Numbered from the stretch's first letter, positions 23,002-31,150 are shown. The stretch is 36,530 bases of DNA from Verrucomicrobiota bacterium (GCA_022703965.1 JAKJHH010000003.1:1-36530); one strand, 5' to 3'. Numbers and translations are program-made. Notes: generated by a model not told the origin, from the letters alone.

Positions 23002-26000
23002 TTATCTATTTATTTCAGCAGTTATTCCTGCGAGTCCGATTACTGCATTTCCCGAAGCTGAAAGGCTTATGCTTGTTACTTCATCGAAATCAGCTCTTGG
23101 ATTTTTCCATTCATACGCAAAGAGTCCGACGACTCCGGATGCGTTGCTTAGGCTCCAGGCGCAGTCTGCTTCTGAAAGCTTTTGCGTGGGGGCGTTCCAC
23201 CAGTCTCCTATGTTGACATTATTTATAAGCGGAATGACTGTTGTCTGGCCTGATTTGAAGGTGATTTTATATTCTCCTACATTTTTTCCGCTCATCCATG
23301 CGCCAGCATGGAGGAAAATTATTCTCTTAAGTTTCTTGTTGACGGGAATTGGAGGGCTGCTCTGAGGAAACGCAAATGCTTTATTCGCCGATACCACGAC
23401 GCATGATTTTCCTCCATTTTTCATGGGATCAGTAATATCAAATTTGCTGCCGGCAAATCTCTGAACTCCGAGCGGGAATCCGGCTAGATCGTTTTTAGGG
23501 CCTTGATCTGTCCAGCCGCCCTGCTTGTCGCCTGCAACAGGATCCGCGAAAGCCATGTTGGCAGCCGGAGCTATTGATATCGGAAAAACAGACGCATCGC
23601 TTATTGCTTTGACATGTGAGTCAGGATGTCCTTTATAATTGGCGGCATTTGCTCTTGTCCTGTCGTCAAGCATTGTTTCAATCATGTTGCGAGCCAATTG
23701 AGCTGCCGCCGCGTCATTTTTATAAGACTGCGTTGTTTCGGCTTGAGAAAACATTAGATCGCCTTTGCCTAGTTTCAGGTGGGCGTTTATCATTCCGAAA
23801 TGATCCGCGCCCCATTGTGTTGTATCGCCTCCGGTCGTGATCGCAGCTTCCGACACAGGGGTTATATAGGTTCTGTATATGCACCAGTCATTTTGATTCC
23901 AGCAGAAGAAATCCTTCTGATCCATGTCCCGCATCATTGGATGTTTGAAGCGCAGAATTTCAGTGAATTGTCCGGGGCCTGCAAGTGCATAGGCCAGTTC
24001 CTGAAGGAACGGAATGCGTCCGGTGTAAGTCTGGTCAAAGACGAGGATTCTTCCGCCTTCTTCTGCATATTTTCGTATCAGCTCCGCTTCCGCCTGAATT
24101 TCCGGAGCATCTACAGAGTTGTTTCCTATGATAAGCAGATCATAGTTTTTGAGCTGTTTGAAGTCCTTGATACTTTCAAAATTCACCTTGAAATGTTTCA
24201 GAAGTTTTGCGGTACTGAAGGGTTTGAGTGAACCGAACGCAGCGGAGGAATCGAAGAGAGCGATTTTCTTGTCGCTACTGAGGGGCTTGAAAAGATTTTC
24301 TGCATTTCTGAGTCTCAGTGATATTGAGCGGTTATTCAGAATCTGATTTTCTGAATATACTGTGTAATCAAGAGTATAGTCTCCTGTTTTATCAGGCAGT
24401 TCAAGAGTGAACGGAATTTTCTTTTTTTCCGCTCTCTCAAGTTTGCCGAAAGAGATTTGACGGGAGAGAAGCGTCTGTTTGTTTTGTTTGAGCTCAATAA
24501 TCATTGATACGGCATTTTTATCGCTCTCGGAATTATTGATGACATAGGCATTTGAATTTACTGTTGTATTCGTGAATCTGTTCGGAGCTATATAGTCAAG
24601 AATTCCTATTACTGGCGAGCAGACTTTCTGCAAATACGGATATGATTCTGTCTTCTCAAAGCTTACTTTATCAAACGGAAATGCGCTTTTGGGAATAATG
24701 AAGAACGGTTCACTCAGCGCCTCAAACCCGTCCATATCCGGCCAGAGTTTACGTTGAATTTCCAGAATTTTTTCGGTGTATACTCCGCGTCCGAGATCTC
24801 TATGATATTTATAGTTTTTACTTCCCCAGTTTCTTACCCAGTAGAGGCCGAGGAATGAGTTGTCAGGATCTTTTTCCTTCCATTCGTTCAGCATATACAG
24901 CATTTTCGGCCAGTTTGGCTCCACCGCGTCTTCTGAAGCCCAGAGAGGATCCATGACTCCTTTGTGGTAGTGTGGAGAAAAATATACCGTTTCGCCGTTG
25001 ACTAACGGAGGCGCATTTTCTCCGTATACAGATTTTACTTTTTTTACGAATGCCTCTGCGACAGGCTGGCAGTAGGGGAGGGGAAAGTTATTGATGCTGC
25101 CGGTGTAGTCATGAGTATCAATATATGTGAGTTTGTCAGCCTTGAAAAGTTCCTCAACATTACTTCCGTCTTTCCAGAAGCGTCCTGATGAGGTTGTCTT
25201 GGGGCGATTCTGCTTATCCAGACTCGTGTAGAGATCATAGATGTTGTTGAGCATAGCGCCGATCTGTCCTGTGTAGGTTCTTATCTCGTTTCCGAAGCTG
25301 TAGGTGCATATGCAGGGATGTGAATAGAGTCTGCGGATGCGGTTTTCGCTTTTTATGATAAATTGAGGAAGAAGTTTTCCGTTCTTATCACACACGTTAT
25401 CTACATTCTTAATGTCAATTTCATCTGCTTTTTCAGGATTCAGGAGTCGTACAGTAGGATAACCAATTTCATCGGTTATGATGAAGCCGAGTTCATCGAA
25501 TATGTCATATACGGAAGGAGGCTGTTCATGGCTGTGGAGTCTTACATGATTTATATTCAGATCCTTGTATTGCTGCCAGTATTTTCTGTTGAAATCGTCA
25601 GGATTTGCCGCTGTGGCGAATGAATAGCTATGGTTCTTCTGGTTGATAAAGTGTTCCATTGTGATGCCGCGCAGCATGACTGGCTTTCCATTTAGGAGAA
25701 AATTTCCATTCTTTGCTATGAACGTGCGCATTCCGAAACGCTGTATACCGCAGAGTTCTCCTTTTGCATTAAGTATTTTTACTCCATAAAGGAAAGGAGA
25801 TTCGCATGACCACAATTTCGCATCCGGTATTGAGGCGGATGCCGATATGCTGACAACTCCATTTTTTGCAGAAGGAGTGCTGAATTTTGCTGTTGCGACT
25901 TTTTTACCGCTTTTCCATTCAAAGATTTCAGAAGTCCAGTTGTTCGTATCATTGCTTTTATCTGAGCCGCTGAGAATACATTCAAATTCGACGTCCTTCA

Positions 26001-26670
26001 GATTTTCCTGCGGGGTTACAAGTATCCTGTCAGTCCATGCCAACGGTTTTATGTCGAGATATACGAGTCCGTTTATTCCAAGGATAGCTCCATATCCCCA
26101 CTGTACAGGATTCCCGTCGTGGAAAAGACGAATTGCAATAAGATTGTCTTTTCCTGCTTTCAGGTATTGAGTTATATCAATGTCATGTTGTTCCACAGGT
26201 CCGTGATAGTTGGCGAAAATGAAAGGTTTTTCAGATACTGCATTTCCGTTTATGAAAAGCTTGAAGGCTCCTACTACTTCATTGAAATGGAGTATTGCTC
26301 TTTCTCCCGCTTTCATCTGCGGGGCAGTGAAATCCTTTCTATACCATATTACTCCGCCCCATGTTCTCTCTTCTTTTGTCGGAGCAGGAGACCGAAACGG
26401 TGCATTAATATTGCCAGGAACAAGATCTTTTGTCCATGCTGAATCATCAAATGAAGGACTGTAATACTTTTCGGCAGTTCCCTTATCATCTGAAGTATCC
26501 TTTCTGTCCGACGATACTTTATTGATTTTCCACCAGCCTGACAAAGGGGTTCTTTTAAGGTAAGACATATAAATGTCCGACTTGGACAGATCGGGAACGT
26601 AATCTGAGGTTATCTGAGCTGATACGATTGTGCAGAGACTCAGGAAAATAGCTGCAAGAACTTTCTTCAT
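23002..26670 (-). CDS. Secreted GH2-family glycosidase (beta-galactosidase/glucuronidase-like) with extra C-terminal domains
   Basis: The ATG at 26670 (GAGGA about 10 bases upstream) gives 1222 residues with a signal peptide (MKKVLAAIFLSLCTIVSAQ); the ATG at 26685 lacks a ribosome-binding site. The order is a jelly-roll sugar-binding domain (about 45-215, WYRKDF, FKLFINGNAV), an immunoglobulin-like domain (to about 325), then a TIM barrel from GNFLLNGKPVMLRGITMEH, with TYSFGNE (probable acid/base E462) and LVNGETVYF (probable nucleophile E560). The usual order is WSxGNE, here SFGNE. C-terminal to the barrel are a beta domain, a Rossmann-like segment resembling glutamine-amidotransferase domains (LLIIGNNSVD, EEGGRILVFDQ, about 840-920), and a final jelly-roll (about 1060-1222). 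It should act on exported or extracellular beta-linked glycan. Confidence 0.82.
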   Translation of the reverse strand: MKKVLAAIFLSLCTIVSAQITSDYVPDLSKSDIYMSYLKRTPLSGWWKINKVSSDRKDTSDDKGTAEKYYSPSFDDSAWTKDLVPGNINAPFRSPAPTKEERTWGGVIWYRKDFTAPQMKAGERAILHFNEVVGAFKLFINGNAVSEKPFIFANYHGPVEQHDIDITQYLKAGKDNLIAIRLFHDGNPVQWGYGAILGINGLVYLDIKPLAWTDRILVTPQENLKDVEFECILSGSDKSNDTNNWTSEIFEWKSGKKVATAKFSTPSAKNGVVSISASASIPDAKLWSCESPFLYGVKILNAKGELCGIQRFGMRTFIAKNGNFLLNGKPVMLRGITMEHFINQKNHSYSFATAANPDDFNRKYWQQYKDLNINHVRLHSHEQPPSVYDIFDELGFIITDEIGYPTVRLLNPEKADEIDIKNVDNVCDKNGKLLPQFIIKSENRIRRLYSHPCICTYSFGNEIRTYTGQIGAMLNNIYDLYTSLDKQNRPKTTSSGRFWKDGSNVEELFKADKLTYIDTHDYTGSINNFPLPYCQPVAEAFVKKVKSVYGENAPPLVNGETVYFSPHYHKGVMDPLWASEDAVEPNWPKMLYMLNEWKEKDPDNSFLGLYWVRNWGSKNYKYHRDLGRGVYTEKILEIQRKLWPDMDGFEALSEPFFIIPKSAFPFDKVSFEKTESYPYLQKVCSPVIGILDYIAPNRFTNTTVNSNAYVINNSESDKNAVSMIIELKQNKQTLLSRQISFGKLERAEKKKIPFTLELPDKTGDYTLDYTVYSENQILNNRSISLRLRNAENLFKPLSSDKKIALFDSSAAFGSLKPFSTAKLLKHFKVNFESIKDFKQLKNYDLLIIGNNSVDAPEIQAEAELIRKYAEEGGRILVFDQTYTGRIPFLQELAYALAGPGQFTEILRFKHPMMRDMDQKDFFCWNQNDWCIYRTYITPVSEAAITTGGDTTQWGADHFGMINAHLKLGKGDLMFSQAETTQSYKNDAAAAQLARNMIETMLDDRTRANAANYKGHPDSHVKAISDASVFPISIAPAANMAFADPVAGDKQGGWTDQGPKNDLAGFPLGVQRFAGSKFDITDPMKNGGKSCVVVSANKAFAFPQSSPPIPVNKKLKRIIFLHAGAWMSGKNVGEYKITFKSGQTTVIPLINNVNIGDWWNAPTQKLSEADCAWSLSNASGVVGLFAYEWKNPRADFDEVTSISLSASGNAVIGLAGITAEINR

Positions 26671-26684
26671 TGGCGGAATCCTCA

Positions 26685-27431
26685 TTATTTGTATGGATTG
26701 TGCTGATCTGCGCTGCTGATACTAGAGAACGTACTGCTTGTCAAAGTGGAAACGTGACCGTCAAAGAATATTGCATTTGTTCCGTTATCGTTATTATGAC
26801 GGTATGCGATATAATTGCCGTATGCTCCATATGGTTCGTAATCATTTCCGTATGTGCGCCAGAGTTTATTAGTCCAGAGGCCACTTGAGTAGTAAGGAGT
26901 CTGCGTATCTGCTACAACTTCCATAATGGCTATTTGAGCTGAAGGACTTTTTATTTGAGTAAGTTTATGATAAGTTGCGATCGTTGTTCCGGAAGCGTCC
27001 AGAACGTTTTTCTTGTTATAGTTTATCCCGTATGCGTCCCATGAGAATTTATGAACAGGCCAGGTTCCCTGACGTGCGAATTTGCAGACATAGGCATTTC
27101 TCCAGTGAGCCGTATAATAAGGATCTGCTTTTATGCCTGCAAGTTCCTGAAATTCTGTATTACCTGTCCACCGCCAGCCTGTATAAGGATTTGTGTTCAT
27201 ATTGCCGTATCCGTACACATCATTATTCTGAGACGCATAGGCGAGTTGTCCCATGCTCATTTGCTTCATCTGATTCAGACATTGCATTGTATATGCCCTT
27301 GCTCTGGCAGTCCCGAGCGACGGCAGCAGTATTGACGCGAGAATCGAGATGATCGCTATCACGACCAGAAGCTCAATCAACGTGAAGCTCTTTGTCGAAA
27401 ATCTGCGAGTGTACAGATTTTTGTTTCTCAT
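26685..27431 (-). CDS. Pseudopilin-like protein (prepilin N-terminal methylation domain, C-terminal DGH motif)
   Basis: The 248-residue protein has the prepilin signature [25 protein letters not shown] after a basic leader, with Ser rather than Gly at -1, Phe+1 and Glu+5. It is followed by a helix (ARAYTMQCLNQMKQMSMGQLAYASQNND) typical of these pseudopilins, a Tyr/Trp-rich globular domain (many YTGWRWTG, YGNDYEPYGAYGNY stretches) and a C-terminal YRHNNDNGTNAIFFDGHV motif, with 11 residues between His and Asp-Gly. It lies 14 bp from both the GntR regulator and the GH2 gene, so it is plainly part of that operon. Aromatic-rich surfaces often bind sugars, so a glycan-capturing role is possible, but that is speculation. 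Confidence 0.86.
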   Translation of the reverse strand: MRNKNLYTRRFSTKSFTLIELLVVIAIISILASILLPSLGTARARAYTMQCLNQMKQMSMGQLAYASQNNDVYGYGNMNTNPYTGWRWTGNTEFQELAGIKADPYYTAHWRNAYVCKFARQGTWPVHKFSWDAYGINYNKKNVLDASGTTIATYHKLTQIKSPSAQIAIMEVVADTQTPYYSSGLWTNKLWRTYGNDYEPYGAYGNYIAYRHNNDNGTNAIFFDGHVSTLTSSTFSSISSADQHNPYK

Positions 27432-27445
27432 GGATTCAACTCCAT

Positions 27446-28480
27446 TTAGTCTATATATTTTATTGGAACCGGGATCAGTTCGGATTTACACGATACAGTT
27501 TCGCCGGACAGTTTCGCTATGAGCATCTTTCTGACGGATTTTGCCTGTTCGTTAAAGGGATACTCAAAAACGATGTCTCCTGAACGGTTTTCGTTGCCGA
27601 TGCTGCTGTGCAGTATTCTGCAAAGCTTGCCGTCGTTCATAGCGTGCTTAGCGAGTATCAGTCTCAGCTCATCCGTTCCGGCTACCGGACTATATACGGC
27701 ATCGACGGGGATGCCCAGAGAAAGCAGTTTATCCAGATCATCCAGACCGCTTGAGAAATCCTGAAAGAAAAGTTTTTCGTTGAGGCTTATTTCTGATTCC
27801 CTGTAAGACTTGCGTATTCCTTCAAGAGGTGCGTTCCAAGGAGGACGATTCATCAGGAAGACCGGGTTTTTGCGCCCTTCTCTGATCAGCAGTTTTGCGC
27901 ATTCATAGCCGAGCTTTTCGTAGTCGAAGGAGACATCATTGTTTTTCAACTCCGGGTGATCTGTTCTCACGATTTTCAGCCCTTTTTTCTCCATTTCAAG
28001 CAGGAGAGGCAGCTTTTCCTCTTTGGCTCCGTGTGAAATGAGAGCGTCAAGATTTTCATTCTCAATGTCTCTTATAAAGTTTTCCGGAGATCCGGAAGAC
28101 AGGCTTACAAGGTGAACTATTGCCGGCATTGATGTGATCTCAATCAAAAGATTGCCAAGTGAGCTGCCAAGGAATTGTTCGTAATGCACAAGCATCCCGT
28201 CGCCCATCAGGATTCCGACAACAGGCAGATTTTTCAATTGAGCCGAAACTTTGTGTATTGCCGGGTTGGTAAATGAACCGATTCCAGGCTTTCCCAGAAC
28301 ATAGCCCTCATCTGTCAAGGTTTTCAATGCCTTGCTGACTGTCGGACGGCTTACGTTGAATTTTTCCGAGAGCTCCAGAATTGTCGGGAGCTGTATCATT
28401 TCCCCGTTCGCTTTTTGCGTCAGATTCATGACATAGCGTCTTATCTTCATGTATTCAGATGTCAATGATGTATTGGACAT
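27446..28480 (-). CDS. GntR-type regulator with LacI-like sugar-binding domain (AraR-like architecture)
   Basis: The 344-residue protein has an N-terminal GntR winged helix (about 8-72: LPTILELSEKFNVSRPTVSKALKTLTDEGYVLGKPGIGSF) joined to a periplasmic-binding-protein/LacI-like effector domain (about 85-344) with VVGILMGD, ENLDALISHG, DYEKLGYECAKLLIREGRKNPVFL and SLGIPVDAVYSPV. This layout is known from AraR-type repressors that release DNA on binding a sugar. It is the first gene of its operon, followed after 14 bp by the pseudopilin gene. The gene has a consensus promoter with three direct repeats just after the -10 box, so it probably represses itself and the whole operon until a sugar is present. 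Confidence 0.9.
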   Translation of the reverse strand: MSNTSLTSEYMKIRRYVMNLTQKANGEMIQLPTILELSEKFNVSRPTVSKALKTLTDEGYVLGKPGIGSFTNPAIHKVSAQLKNLPVVGILMGDGMLVHYEQFLGSSLGNLLIEITSMPAIVHLVSLSSGSPENFIRDIENENLDALISHGAKEEKLPLLLEMEKKGLKIVRTDHPELKNNDVSFDYEKLGYECAKLLIREGRKNPVFLMNRPPWNAPLEGIRKSYRESEISLNEKLFFQDFSSGLDDLDKLLSLGIPVDAVYSPVAGTDELRLILAKHAMNDGKLCRILHSSIGNENRSGDIVFEYPFNEQAKSVRKMLIAKLSGETVSCKSELIPVPIKYID

Positions 28481-28493
28481 GAATATTTTCCAT

Positions 28494-28519
28494 TAGCATT
28501 AGTTAGCATTATGTGGCAT
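28494..28519 (-). promoter_or_regulatory. Putative GntR operator: three direct repeats at 10-bp spacing
   Basis: On the minus strand ATGCCA, ATGCTA and ATGCTA lie exactly 10 bp apart (plus 28514-28519, 28504-28509, 28494-28499), starting 8 bp after the -10 box, where the transcript begins. A further copy in the opposite orientation lies in the -35/-10 spacer (plus 28543-28548). One-turn spacing places each on the same face of the helix, as for cooperative binding of a repressor. Confidence 0.55.
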
Positions 28520-28527
28520 TTGTTTGT

Positions 28528-28556
28528 ATTATACGATATTCCAATGCTTTTGTCAA
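28528..28556 (-). promoter_or_regulatory. Consensus sigma-70 promoter of the GntR/pseudopilin/GH2 operon
   Basis: On the minus strand, a perfect -35 TTGACA (plus 28551-28556), exactly 17 bp of spacer and a perfect -10 TATAAT (plus 28528-28533). The gntR ATG lies about 40 bases after the expected start site. Such a strong promoter implies that repression is the main control. Confidence 0.85.
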
Positions 28557-28680
28557 TAGCTTAAACGTTATGTGTTTTGTGCTTTTTCTTCTTGAATTCT
28601 TTAAGTCTTGCGGAAAGCGCTGCGGAATGCTATATTTATATGTTGCATTTTCTAACTAAAACATTAAGCGGATAAAACTT

Positions 28681-29514
28681 ATGGGCAAGCCTGATATATT
28701 TGACGACATCCTCGACTGCATGAGAAGGGATGCCGCATCGTATCCCGGCATTTTTGTTGAGAAAGAGGCTCTCGATGAGCTCTTTGCCGATATGCCAGCC
28801 GTTCGCAAATATCAGCCGGTGCCGAAGAAAAATCCCGATCCTCAAATTGTAGAGTCCGCGGCATCACCGGCTCCCGCAAAACTTGAGAAAAGCAAGGCTC
28901 CGGCGGCAGCCCCGATTCCTTCCGGCAAGCGCATTGAAGAGATGGACTTGGAGGAACTGCGCAATGCAGTCGCTCACTGCTCAAAGTGCGGACTGCATTC
29001 TACTCGACTCAATACAGTGTTTTCGGACGGAGATAGCAAAGCCAGACTCATGTTTATCGGCGAAGGCCCCGGACGCGATGAAGACGAACAGGGACTTCCC
29101 TTTGTCGGCAAGGCAGGCCAGCTGCTTACAAAGATGATTCAGGCTATGCAGTTCACCCGCGAAGAAGTTTATATAGCTAATATAGTGAAATGCCGTCCTC
29201 CGGACAACCGTGTGCCGCTGCCCGATGAGGCTGAGGCTTGCATGCCTTATCTCAGACGTCAGATTGAGCTGGTTAAGCCTGAAGTCATAGTGCTTCTCGG
29301 CGCGACGCCGCTTCTCTGGCTGATGAACATGAAGGGTATCAGCGCGGTGAGGGGTAAGTGGCTGGATTATAACGGATCGGCGGTGATGGCGACATATCAC
29401 CCTGCTTATTTGCTGAGAAATCCGCCCGCGAAGAAGGATGTCTGGGTTGACCTTCAGATTGTAATGAAGAGATTCGGCAAGGTTTATCCCGGCAAAACGC
29501 AGGCGGGAAGCTGA
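28681..29514 (+). CDS. Family-4 uracil-DNA glycosylase (Fe-S type) with N-terminal extension
   Basis: The enzyme removes uracil from DNA as the first step of base-excision repair. From about residue 85 the 277-residue protein has the family-4 pattern: four Cys for the [4Fe-4S] cluster (C100, C103 in HCSKCGLH, C171 in IVKCRPPDNR, C187 in EACMPYL), the GEGPGRDEDEQGLPFVGKAGQLL uracil-binding/catalytic region, and the C-terminal TYHPAYLLR motif. The first about 85 residues are an acidic and then Pro/Ala/Lys-rich stretch not needed for activity. It resembles UDGa-type enzymes and the phage SPO1 DNA-polymerase-associated family. It is monocistronic. Confidence 0.9.
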   Translation: MGKPDIFDDILDCMRRDAASYPGIFVEKEALDELFADMPAVRKYQPVPKKNPDPQIVESAASPAPAKLEKSKAPAAAPIPSGKRIEEMDLEELRNAVAHCSKCGLHSTRLNTVFSDGDSKARLMFIGEGPGRDEDEQGLPFVGKAGQLLTKMIQAMQFTREEVYIANIVKCRPPDNRVPLPDEAEACMPYLRRQIELVKPEVIVLLGATPLLWLMNMKGISAVRGKWLDYNGSAVMATYHPAYLLRNPPAKKDVWVDLQIVMKRFGKVYPGKTQAGS

Positions 29515-29593
29515 AAGAAGGGCTCTTTGAAGATCGGCACTTGCCAAATCAAATCCCGGCAGTAAATTTGAATCAGAGTTTCAGGAGTATTTT

Positions 29594-30304
29594 TTGAGTA
29601 CATCATATAACAGCGGAGTCCTTGAAAGGGTCAAACTGACCTTCCAGAAAATGACTGGAAGTTCGGAATCCGACAAGGCCAAGGAAAATCTTGCGGCAAT
29701 CAACAATTCGCCGATGCTTGCAAGACGCGATGCCGCCTATGCCCGCATGATGGAGCTTCTCCGTCAGAATATCTTTTCCCTCTCTGAAAAAGACCGCTAT
29801 ACGGTTTATGACGCCTGTATCAAACTGGTCGATGAGGTATTTGACATAACTTCATATACTATAAAATACCCTGTCGGTGTTTCGCCGCGCAAGGCCAGAC
29901 AGGCTGTTCAGCAGACAGTCAGCGACCCTTTTCTGAATTATCTTGATCTCCTGAGAGACATGCTCAAGACCATACTGGATATAGTAAATGTATCCGGACG
30001 TCTTGGCGGAGACGAAAAGAAGCTTCTGCCTTTTCTTGGCAAGCCGCTTCCGACTTTCCTGCGTACGACAGAAGAGATTCTGGGCGAAAACGAGATCAAT
30101 TTTTATCATTGCATCACTGAATTCATAGACTTTTCCGAGACTTCCGTGCATCGCTATCTGGATCACAGACGCCGTGCCTTGCAGAAAGAAGAGCTTGAGC
30201 GTTACAATCGAGCCATGTTTGAGTTCAAAAATTACTTTGCCAAGTTTGGTGCGACCTCGAAGAACGACACTCCCCTAGAGATTCAGGACAAAAAGAACTC
30301 CTGA
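29594..30304 (+). CDS. Conserved-looking helical cytoplasmic protein of unknown function
   Basis: I do not recognise this 236-residue protein. It starts with TTG at 29594, supported by AGGAG 7 bases upstream; the first in-frame ATG is 19 codons later and lacks such a site. It has no signal peptide or membrane segment. It is almost entirely predicted helix, with charged/hydrophobic heptad-like stretches (DRYTVYDACIKLVDEVFDITSYTI, YLDLLRDMLKTILDIVN, VHRYLDHRRRALQKEELERYNRAMFEFKNYF) and one central Pro/Gly-containing turn. It lies 79 bp after the glycosylase gene and 261 bp before fliW, and the fliW promoter separates it from the flagellar genes. Nothing in context gives its role. Confidence 0.7.
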   Translation: MSTSYNSGVLERVKLTFQKMTGSSESDKAKENLAAINNSPMLARRDAAYARMMELLRQNIFSLSEKDRYTVYDACIKLVDEVFDITSYTIKYPVGVSPRKARQAVQQTVSDPFLNYLDLLRDMLKTILDIVNVSGRLGGDEKKLLPFLGKPLPTFLRTTEEILGENEINFYHCITEFIDFSETSVHRYLDHRRRALQKEELERYNRAMFEFKNYFAKFGATSKNDTPLEIQDKKNS

Positions 30305-30511
30305 TTCCACCTCTTGTTCCTCTTTGTCTTTTTTCCGACTGTGAAGAAAATGCCGTGAAAAAGGGGATAGATTTTCCTTCTGCGGAAATTTTTTCCCTTC
30401 CTAAAGACTGGCATATATCTTGGTATGGATTTCTTTTCTTTGTTTGCAATATCTTTGTTGTTAGTGGGTTATATGTATTGATTTTGCCTTTTTTAAGTGG
30501 TTTTCAGACGC

Positions 30512-30527
30512 TGGCACGTGCTTTGCA
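30512..30527 (+). promoter_or_regulatory. Sigma-54 promoter before fliW
   Basis: TGGCACG (30512-30518), four bases and TTGCA (30523-30527) match the -24/-12 consensus exactly, with GG and GC ten bases apart. The expected start is near 30538, about 28 bases before the fliW ATG, which has an AAGGAG ribosome-binding site. Sigma-54 control of flagellar genes is well known in other bacteria. Confidence 0.82.
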
Positions 30528-30565
30528 TATATGGGACTCGAACAACTTAAAAAAGGAGAGTTCCC

Positions 30566-31063
30566 ATGAGTAAGGTCATAGATTTCTCAAGAGCGCCGGC
30601 AATGTCAGTCGATACAGATACACATTGCGAAATCAAGGCAGTGAAGCCCGAAAACATTTTCACATTCCCTGAAGGCATCCTCGGCTTCAGCAATATCAAG
30701 GAATATGTATTCCTCCTTAATGAAAAAGTGAAGCCCTTCATGTTCATGCAGTCACTGCATCCCTCGGGAGTAAGCTTTGTCTGTGTTGAGACATTCAAGA
30801 TCTGCAAGGATTACTCAATCGTGATCCCGGAAGAAAGCGTCAAGGCTCTTGATCTTCAGAGTCCGCAGGACGCCTGGCTTCTCAGCATAGTCACAGTAAG
30901 AAAGAATGTCGAAGACATCACCGCCAACCTGATGAGCCCTGTTGTTGTCAACATCAAGAACTCAAGAGCCCGTCAGGTCATACTCGAAGAATCCGTATAT
31001 CCGGTAAGATTCAAAATCTGGGAATCACTGGATGCAGGAAAGTTCATGACGAAAGTTGGCTGA
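30566..31063 (+). CDS. fliW: Flagellar assembly factor FliW
   Basis: The 165-residue protein has the FliW pattern: FTFPEGILGFSNIKEYVFLL, PFMFMQSLHPSGVSFVCVETF, a DAWLLSIVTVRKNVEDITANLMSPVVVNIKNSRARQVIL segment and a YPVRF end. FliW binds flagellin in the cytoplasm and antagonises the RNA-binding regulator CsrA, linking flagellin level to its translation. The protein is slightly longer at the N-terminus than usual. No csrA lies next to it here, although fliW-csrA pairs are common. It is first of a flagellar cluster that continues with flgB, flgC and fliE, and is driven by the sigma-54 promoter. Confidence 0.88.
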   Translation: MSKVIDFSRAPAMSVDTDTHCEIKAVKPENIFTFPEGILGFSNIKEYVFLLNEKVKPFMFMQSLHPSGVSFVCVETFKICKDYSIVIPEESVKALDLQSPQDAWLLSIVTVRKNVEDITANLMSPVVVNIKNSRARQVILEESVYPVRFKIWESLDAGKFMTKVG

Positions 31064-31075
31064 TGATAAAAAGTC

Positions 31076-31090
31076 TGGCATGCTAAATGC
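31076..31090 (+). promoter_or_regulatory. Probable second sigma-54 promoter, before flgB
   Basis: TGGCATG (31076-31082), four bases and ATGC (31087-31090) keep the essential GG and GC exactly ten bases apart, though with two mismatches to the consensus. It lies 12 bp after the fliW stop and gives a leader of about 50 bases before flgB. Confidence 0.55.
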
Positions 31091-31150
31091 GACATATTCC
31101 GGGCAGAGACAAACAAAGAAATGTAAACAGCTCAACCCGGAGATGGAAAT

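Noticed and set aside
30355-30573. 72-codon frame with a membrane-like segment just before fliW
   Set aside because: It contains the sigma-54 promoter and overlaps the fliW ribosome-binding site and start; GTG start with no ribosome-binding site.
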